64,000 bases of DNA from Blastomyces gilchristii SLH14081 (lineage: Eukaryota; Ascomycota; Eurotiomycetes; Onygenales; Ajellomycetaceae): contig NW_003101669.1 in NCBI RefSeq assembly GCF_000003855.2, positions 55,740 through 119,739 of the forward strand, read 5' to 3'. Shown piece after piece: positions 60,416 to 64,000 of this stretch. A model generated the notes under the pieces. That model was not told where the DNA came from. It made no database searches and was given only the letters and a program-made list of their open reading frames with translations. The translations under genes and the position numbers were made by a program. Positions within the stretch are counted from its first letter, which is position 1. Each line of letters begins with the position of its first letter.

Positions 60416-63400
60416 ATGACTGAAAGAACTAGAAACTTGTATGCTTCAACCCCTGCAAACCCTACTGCAGGCACCCAGGAGCAGCCACCTGAACCATGAA
60501 TAACCTCTGTGGAAGAAGTCCCAGAGGACTTATCAATCACTCGCGGGACACCATCCTCTGCATCTGTGACAGAGGAACCCTCTGAACCCATGAACAAACC
60601 AATCTCAGTGAAGAACATTCTTGAGCATCTTCTATGAGATTAAGCTATTTTTCTACAAGAAATGCTTACTGTCTGCAAACACTCTTAAACTGAGTCTCTA
60701 GACATAATCTTCAGAGATATCTGTGAACTGAAAAGAAACTTTCTTAAGCTGTGATCACTTAAGGCCATCTATCAAATCACAATCTATAAAAGCTTTTGTG
60801 AGTTTGCATTTGAAATTGACTCACAAGCCTGACTGTGTGACATGAAAGATGAAGAAGCTGTCATCTATGTGATGACAGGCCTCTATTACACTGAAGTCAA
60901 GGACTGGCTGAATCATCTAGAAAATGATCATGAGAGATTCTGATAATCTGTTCTCAAGACCTATCTAAAGAATAAGTTGAGAAACTCTGTGAGCTGAACA
61001 GAGAACACCTGAGCTGTGATCATCAATATTAGAAAAAGAGGTGAGGAATCTGATGAAGACTACTCACAGCACTTCATAAAATTGTAGTGTGAATTGAGAT
61101 CTGTGAAAACAGGGCTCTGAAACAAGACCTGAATGATGATATTTATGAAGAAGCTGGATAAAGACATGCAGAACAAGCTCATTGAGCAAGGCTCTAAGTT
61201 CTTGACTCTGGAGAAACTGATGACTCTCATTCATTACTTACAAATCACTGTGAGAGTCACAGACTCATGAAGAGCAGATCATTAATCAGCCTCATGAGGG
61301 CCAGGACAACAGAGGACAGATTTGTCAGGAAAAGATGACAAGACACAGAGAGATTTGTGTCTGACTGCTGAGCAGAGAGAAAGAGCTTTACAAGCTTCTG
61401 TGAACAGAGTGTACAACAGAGAGGCTAAGAAAAAGAGACTCTGCTTCATCTGTTCTAAATCAGGACATCTTCATGCAAACTGTCCAGACAAATCAAAATA
61501 GAAATTTGAGGAGTTGTGAACAGAGTCAGCAACAGCCTTCTTAAGGGTCTTGAAGCTGACACCTGAATCTGTTGCTCTCTCAATGAAAATGCTTACTTAT
61601 GAGAAGAGACTGCATCATGATGCTGCTGTCCTGCAAGCATGAGAAGCATTAATGAACTCAGAATCCCAGATCACTGTGATGTTCCTAAAGCTCACAGAGT
61701 GAATAAGCTGAAAGATGAAGACTGAGAATCTGCTCTTGCAATAAGCAGGGTGTGAGAACTCAGATCTGAGAACTGAGAGACTTATGAGAATCATCTTTGA
61801 ATTGCAAGATCTCTCTGAAATCTGGAGAAGATTTGTGAAAACTGTGATTGTTGCAGACATCACAGATGACATGTATTTAGAACTTGTATGACTTCAAAGA
61901 CACAATTCATACATAGCTATCTGTGAGTCAGGTTTATACTTCTGATCAGTGTTGACAGACTCACTCACAGAGATAGAAGCAGTTGATACTGCAGAGTTGA
62001 TTAGAGAAGACAAGCTCATCTATATAATGACTTTGTAAGTGTCTGAGAACCTCATGATCATGAAAACTGAGCTTCAGATATCAGAGAAATACTGAGATCT
62101 CACAGAGGTGTTCAGTCCAGCTAAGGCAGCTGAGCTTTCTTCTCACTGTGAGAAGAATCTGATAATAGATTTGATAGAAGGATAGAAACCCTTCTGAGAA
62201 TCAATCTATAAGCTCTTCCATCATGAGACAGAGATCTTGCAGACCTATGTGAAGAAGAATCTGAAGAATGACTTCATCTGATCTTCACAGGCCTCTGCAG
62301 AAATCTCTGTGATGTTCATGAAGAAGAAGAATGAAGATCTCAGATTATATGTAGACTATCATGACCTGAACTTCAAGATAATAAAGAGTCACTATTCCCT
62401 GTCTCTGATTAAGAATGTGATCAACTGTCTCACAGAAGCTGTTATATTCACACAACTGAATGTGATCAATGCATATGCATGGCTGTAAATACAGTCTGAG
62501 AATGAATGAAAGACTGTCTTTAGAACTGCACTGAGATTGTTTGAATATCTAGTGATGCCTTTTAATCTGACTAATGTCCCTGTGACATTTCAGTCTTTCA
62601 TCAATAAAACACTTTGTGCATATCTGAATGTCTTCATGATAATATATCTGAATGATGTGATGATGTACTTCATAAAGAAGGAAGAACACACTGAGCATGT
62701 GTGAAGTGTGTTGAAGGCCTTAGATGAGACAGGACTGTATATTAAGCTCATGAAGTACAACTTCAGTACTTACTGAATTAATTTCCTAGAATATGTAATC
62801 ACTGTGAATGATATTCAGATGAAATCTTCACAGATTGAGACTATTCTATTATGATCAGAGTTAACTAGTATTCATGAGATTCAGATCTTTCTAGGCTTTG
62901 TGAATTTCTATAGATGATTTATCTTTGTGTTTGTGAGAATCTTCTTAGCCCTTACAGATATGCTGAAGAGTGAAAATAAGAAGAAGTCATTCTATGAACA
63001 GAGAATGAAAAGATTGTTGAGAAGAGAGAACTGTGAGAACTTTCTTATCTCAAAAGCTTGCAGAGTCTTTGCAAGATTGAAACAGATATTCACAGACACA
63101 GTGATGCTGTTTTACTTTGATCTCTTGCTCTTAATCAGATTGAAGACAGATGTCTCCTTCTTTGCAATTTCAGAAATAGTCTCATAACTACAGTTAAATG
63201 AGAACTGAGTTTCAGTGATCTTTTTCTCACAGAAGATGCAATCTGCAGAGATCAACTATGACATTTATAATCAGAAGCTTCTCATGATAGTGAAATTCTT
63301 TTATCACTGATATCACTACTTCAAGAATCTCACAACAGTGATTACTGTTAGAACTGATTATAACAGCTTATAATAGTTTACTTCAATCAAGGAACTCTTG

Positions 63401-64000
63401 CAGCAGCAGGTTCACTGAGCTCAGAGACTGAGTGAGTTCTGATTCAAGATAGAATATATTAAGAGAACTAAGAACTCAGTGAACAGATTCTCTTACAGGC
63501 CAGACTATGTTAAGAAGACCAGAGTGACAGACACAGAGAGACTAGAGAAGACAGAAAAGCTTCACAGAATGCTCAGACTGAGTGTTGCAAAGAGATTGAC
63601 TGAAGAGTCTCTTAATCTCTCATGAGAGAAGAGGGAAGAGAGAGAGAAGAAGCCTGTACAACTACTCTCTACAACACTGAGAGTCAACACTCTGAGAATC
63701 TCTGTGAGAATTCTTGAAGAGAGTATCTATAATCTGAAGAGTTTGCAGACTTTGAGAAGTGCTGTGAAAGACCTGATGTAAGAAAAAACAGAGTATAAGT
63801 CTTTGTAAGATCTTCTATTCAGATTGTCTGAACTGCAACTGAAGAATGAATATACTCAGTATATTTAGAAACTGCTCATAGCAGGGACCAACCCTGCAGA
63901 AACAAAGAATTGAAGAGACTTAAATAATCTCTTGTGAAGAGAGAGCTGGATTTATGTGTCTGTGAATGAGTTTCTACATATAGAACTCATTAAAAGGCAT
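60416..64000 (+). pseudogene. B3 gag-pol, partial, few stops (Ty3/gypsy)
   Basis: Gag ATG at 60416 (MTERTRNLYASTPANP), then a nearly open gag. Intact CCHC knuckle at 61442-61483 (CFIC...GH...NC). Protease region near 61850-62050. RT follows (DLRLYVDYHDLNFKTIKS near 62338, FKTVFRTAL-like near 62510), with the catalytic box YLND at 62645-62656. The open stretch 62927-63187 covers the RT/RNase H link, then FFSQKMQSAEINYDIY near 63225. The integrase is just entered at the edge. Stops are mostly TGA or TAG where Trp is expected. The Asp-to-Asn change in the RT box alone predicts loss of polymerase activity. Confidence 0.9.

Larger units (their letters stand above)
60127..64000 (+). mobile_element. 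B3: Ty3/gypsy family B, 5' half, least mutated copy
   Basis: LTR at 60127-60383, then gag, protease, RT and RNase H to the window edge. The left flank GTTTC (60122-60126) is the likely TSD half. Compared with B0, B1 and B2 it keeps many TGCA, CACA and GG sequences that are TATA or GA in the others, so it is either the youngest or the least RIP-exposed copy. Confidence 0.92.

Noticed and set aside
60400..60618. 72-codon ORF, minus strand
   Set aside because: Antisense to the nearly open gag start of B3.
61615..61872. 85-codon ORF, minus strand; related 50823-51020 and 4946-5143
   Set aside because: Antisense frames of the family B region between gag and RT; they recur only because the sense sequence is shared.
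9198..64000. Alternative genetic code with TGA as tryptophan, or a mitochondrial origin
   Set aside because: Reading TGA as Trp opens many frames, but TGA also falls at Arg/Gln positions and TAA/TAG stops occur too. All are transitions from sense codons and differ between copies, so mutation explains them better than a code change.
1..64000. CRISPR arrays, bacterial operons, rRNA genes
   Set aside because: No regularly spaced short repeats, no bacterial gene organisation and no rRNA-like sequence; the repeats are retroelement LTRs, SINEs and MITEs.

Overview
The window looks like a gene-free block of transposons from a filamentous ascomycete (inferred). It is very AT-rich. Almost every long reading frame is broken by stops that C-to-T or G-to-A transitions explain: TGG has become TGA or TAG, CAA/CAG has become TAA/TAG, and TGCA has become TATA. 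This is the signature of repeat-induced point mutation (RIP). I found no intact gene and no recognisable host gene. Short open frames are relics of transposon proteins or chance frames.

Two Ty3/gypsy families, both ending in a chromodomain, fill most of the window. Family A is about 5.7 kb with LTRs of about 295-327 bp, and the copies are A1, A2, A4, A5 and A6. Family B is about 7.25 kb with 258-bp LTRs, and the copies are B0, B1, B2 and B3. Two Ty1/copia elements (C1, C2) lie on the minus strand. There are also three copies of a 0.5-kb hAT-like MITE, four copies of a tRNA-derived SINE with an (AAT)n tail, and one composite element. The composite joins a tRNA-like head, a hairpin-rich stretch and the RNase H/zinc-knuckle end of a LINE. 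The labels A, B, C, S and hAT are mine.

Layout. 1-6679: B0 on the minus strand. 6657-22792: B1 on the plus strand, head to head with B0, containing the composite (6954-9190), SINE S1 (11425-11813) and A1 (15447-21732); A1 itself holds hAT1 (17299-17804). 22793-25520: the 3' half of A2, into which B1 is inserted, with SINE S2. 25521-28668: copia C1 remains, holding hAT2 with SINE S3 inside it. About 28790-39921: copia C2, holding A4 (31237-36991). 39922-58006: A5, lacking its 5' end and interrupted by A6 (40933-46593) and B2 (49283-56535). 58007-60126: unassigned AT-rich DNA with SINE S4 and hAT3. 60127-64000: the 5' half of B3, the least mutated B copy.

Most boundaries are fixed by target-site duplications (TSDs) and by empty sites in sister copies, so a relative order of insertions can be read. 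The deepest nest has four levels: A2 contains B1, which contains A1, which contains hAT1. Families A and B have each inserted into the other, so their active periods overlapped. Chromodomains, mutual nesting and absence of genes fit pericentromeric or other heterochromatin, but that is inference.

The most unusual items are the composite tRNA-LINE element, the CpG-retaining SINEs in mutated surroundings, the sparing of element outer edges from RIP, and the head-to-head B0/B1 palindrome.
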